Part shown: positions 13,343 to 14,131 of the stretch, in pieces
Position numbering within the stretch: position 1 is the first letter of the stretch
Layout: every line of letters begins with the position of its first letter
Assembly: GCA_028678885.1 (NCBI GenBank)
Contig: JAJRCP010000076.1
Location: 1 to 14,131 of the forward strand
Source of the DNA: Methanomicrobiales archaeon
GTDB taxonomy: Archaea; Halobacteriota; Methanomicrobia; Methanomicrobiales; JACTUA01
Length of the DNA stretch: 14,131 nucleotides
Reading direction: 5' to 3'
Notes under the pieces: generated by a model
Told to the model about the DNA's origin: nothing
Seen by the model: only the letters and a program-made list of their open reading frames with translations
Databases searched by the model: none
Translations under genes and position numbers: made by a program

Positions 13343-14131
13343 CTAGAGCTTTTTGAGGGCCTGCACAAGCTTTCCTACGGACTCCTGTGCATCGCCGTAT
13401 AGCATCCGCGTGTTGTGTCGGTAGAACAAATCGTTTTCGATCCCGGCAAAGCCCTTTCCCTGGCCGCGCTTGAGGACGATGACGTTCTTCGCCTGTTCCA
13501 CATCGAGGATCGGCATGCCGAAGAGCGGGCTGCCCTGCCGGTGTGCCGCCGGGTTGACGACATCGTTGGCCCCAATAACGAGGACAACATCGGTGCTCGG
13601 GAACTCCGGATTCACCTCGTCCCGGTCGAAAAGGTGATCGTAAGCGACTCCTGCCTCGGCAAGCAGGACATTCATGTGCCCGGGCATCCGACCGGCAACC
13701 GGGTGGATCGCAAACTTCACAAGAACGTTCTTGCTTTCGAGCAGGTTGGTCAGCTCCTTAACCTTCAGCTGGGCCTGGGCGACCGCCATACCGTAACCGG
13801 GGACGATTATCACCTTGTTCGCGTAGGCGAGCATGATTGCGACATCTTCGACCTCGATTGGTTTCATGCTTCCCTGGATCTGCGTCCCTATCTCCTCCAT
13901 CGCACCGAACGCGCCGAAGAGGACGTTCGAGATCGAGCGATTCATCGCCCGTGCCATGAGGAGCGTGAGCAATGAACCCGCAGCGCCAACAATGACACCA
14001 GCGACGACCATCGCGTAGTTGGGAGTTGCGAATGAGAATCCGTCCAGCCCTACGGCGAGCCCAGTGAAAGCGTTGTACATCGAGATCACAACGGGCATGT
14101 CTGCCCCGCCGATCGGGAGCGTCATAAGGAA
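13343..14131 (-). CDS. pntB: NAD(P) transhydrogenase subunit beta, C-terminal part (5' end outside window)
   Basis: Beta subunit of the proton-translocating Re/Si-specific transhydrogenase, which uses the proton gradient to reduce NADP+ with NADH. The frame runs off the right edge; 262 residues of about 460 are visible. The first part is membrane domain II: LPIGGADMPVVISMYNAF, then a hydrophobic helix (about 39-60) and AMNRSISNVLFG. The rest is the NADP(H)-binding domain III with VPGYGMAVAQAQ, HPVAGRMPGHMNVLLAEA, VLVIGANDVVNPAA, MPILDVE and LYGDAQESV, ending in ALKKL at TAG 13345-13343. PntA partners should lie further right. The gene is visibly GC-richer than the rest (42 of 60 bases in 13501-13560), suggesting transfer or different selection. 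No T-run follows its stop directly. Confidence 0.95.
   Translation of the reverse strand, partial: FLMTLPIGGADMPVVISMYNAFTGLAVGLDGFSFATPNYAMVVAGVIVGAAGSLLTLLMARAMNRSISNVLFGAFGAMEEIGTQIQGSMKPIEVEDVAIMLAYANKVIIVPGYGMAVAQAQLKVKELTNLLESKNVLVKFAIHPVAGRMPGHMNVLLAEAGVAYDHLFDRDEVNPEFPSTDVVLVIGANDVVNPAAHRQGSPLFGMPILDVEQAKNVIVLKRGQGKGFAGIENDLFYRHNTRMLYGDAQESVGKLVQALKKL

Noticed and set aside
13415..13975. 186-codon plus-strand ORF opposite pntB
   Set aside because: The pntB frame on the minus strand carries all family motifs. GC-rich genes often leave long antisense frames, and the translation matches nothing I know.

Overview
The window looks like a piece of a euryarchaeal, probably methanogen, chromosome; the order Methanomicrobiales is my inference. 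The signs are TATA boxes about 26 nt upstream of near-leaderless starts, oligo-T stretches directly after stop codons, a mix of GGAGG-led and leaderless genes, and an archaeal-type isopropylmalate/citramalate synthase. No rRNA, tRNA, CRISPR array or intact insertion sequence was seen.

Left part (1-898): a possible C-terminal tail of a gene entering from the left, then a decayed minus-strand area. This area holds a truncated, frameshifted PfpI/DJ-1-type gene, a 72-residue unknown ORF, and a long-range hairpin at that ORF's 3' end. Positions 899-2383 carry purH (last two steps of IMP synthesis). Positions 2607-6329 are a tight, overlapping branched-chain amino acid operon: LeuA/CimA-type synthase, ilvB and ilvN. 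Its promoter carries a perfect 15-nt palindrome just downstream of the TATA box.

Middle part (6497-11102): a small basic helical protein (minus strand) diverges from a surface-glycan-type operon across an AT-rich gap with a 23-nt perfect palindrome. The operon has four genes, each overlapping the next: a UDP-galactopyranose-mutase-like flavoprotein, a GT4 and a GT2 glycosyltransferase, and a PaaI-type hotdog thioesterase. A coiled-coil protein follows 62 nt later.

Right part (11103-14131): about 1.2 kb of AT-rich, mostly non-coding or decayed DNA. It contains a tiny minus-strand zinc-ribbon gene with its own promoter and terminator but one frameshift, a TATA-bearing palindrome, and a disrupted plus-strand ORF of unknown family. 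An N-formylglutamate amidohydrolase-family gene follows. The window ends inside a GC-richer minus-strand pntB (proton-translocating transhydrogenase beta subunit), of which only the C-terminal half is present.

Together the intact genes cover purine and isoleucine/valine/leucine precursor synthesis, glycan assembly and NADPH supply. The gaps between these modules are where decayed genes and candidate regulatory palindromes collect.
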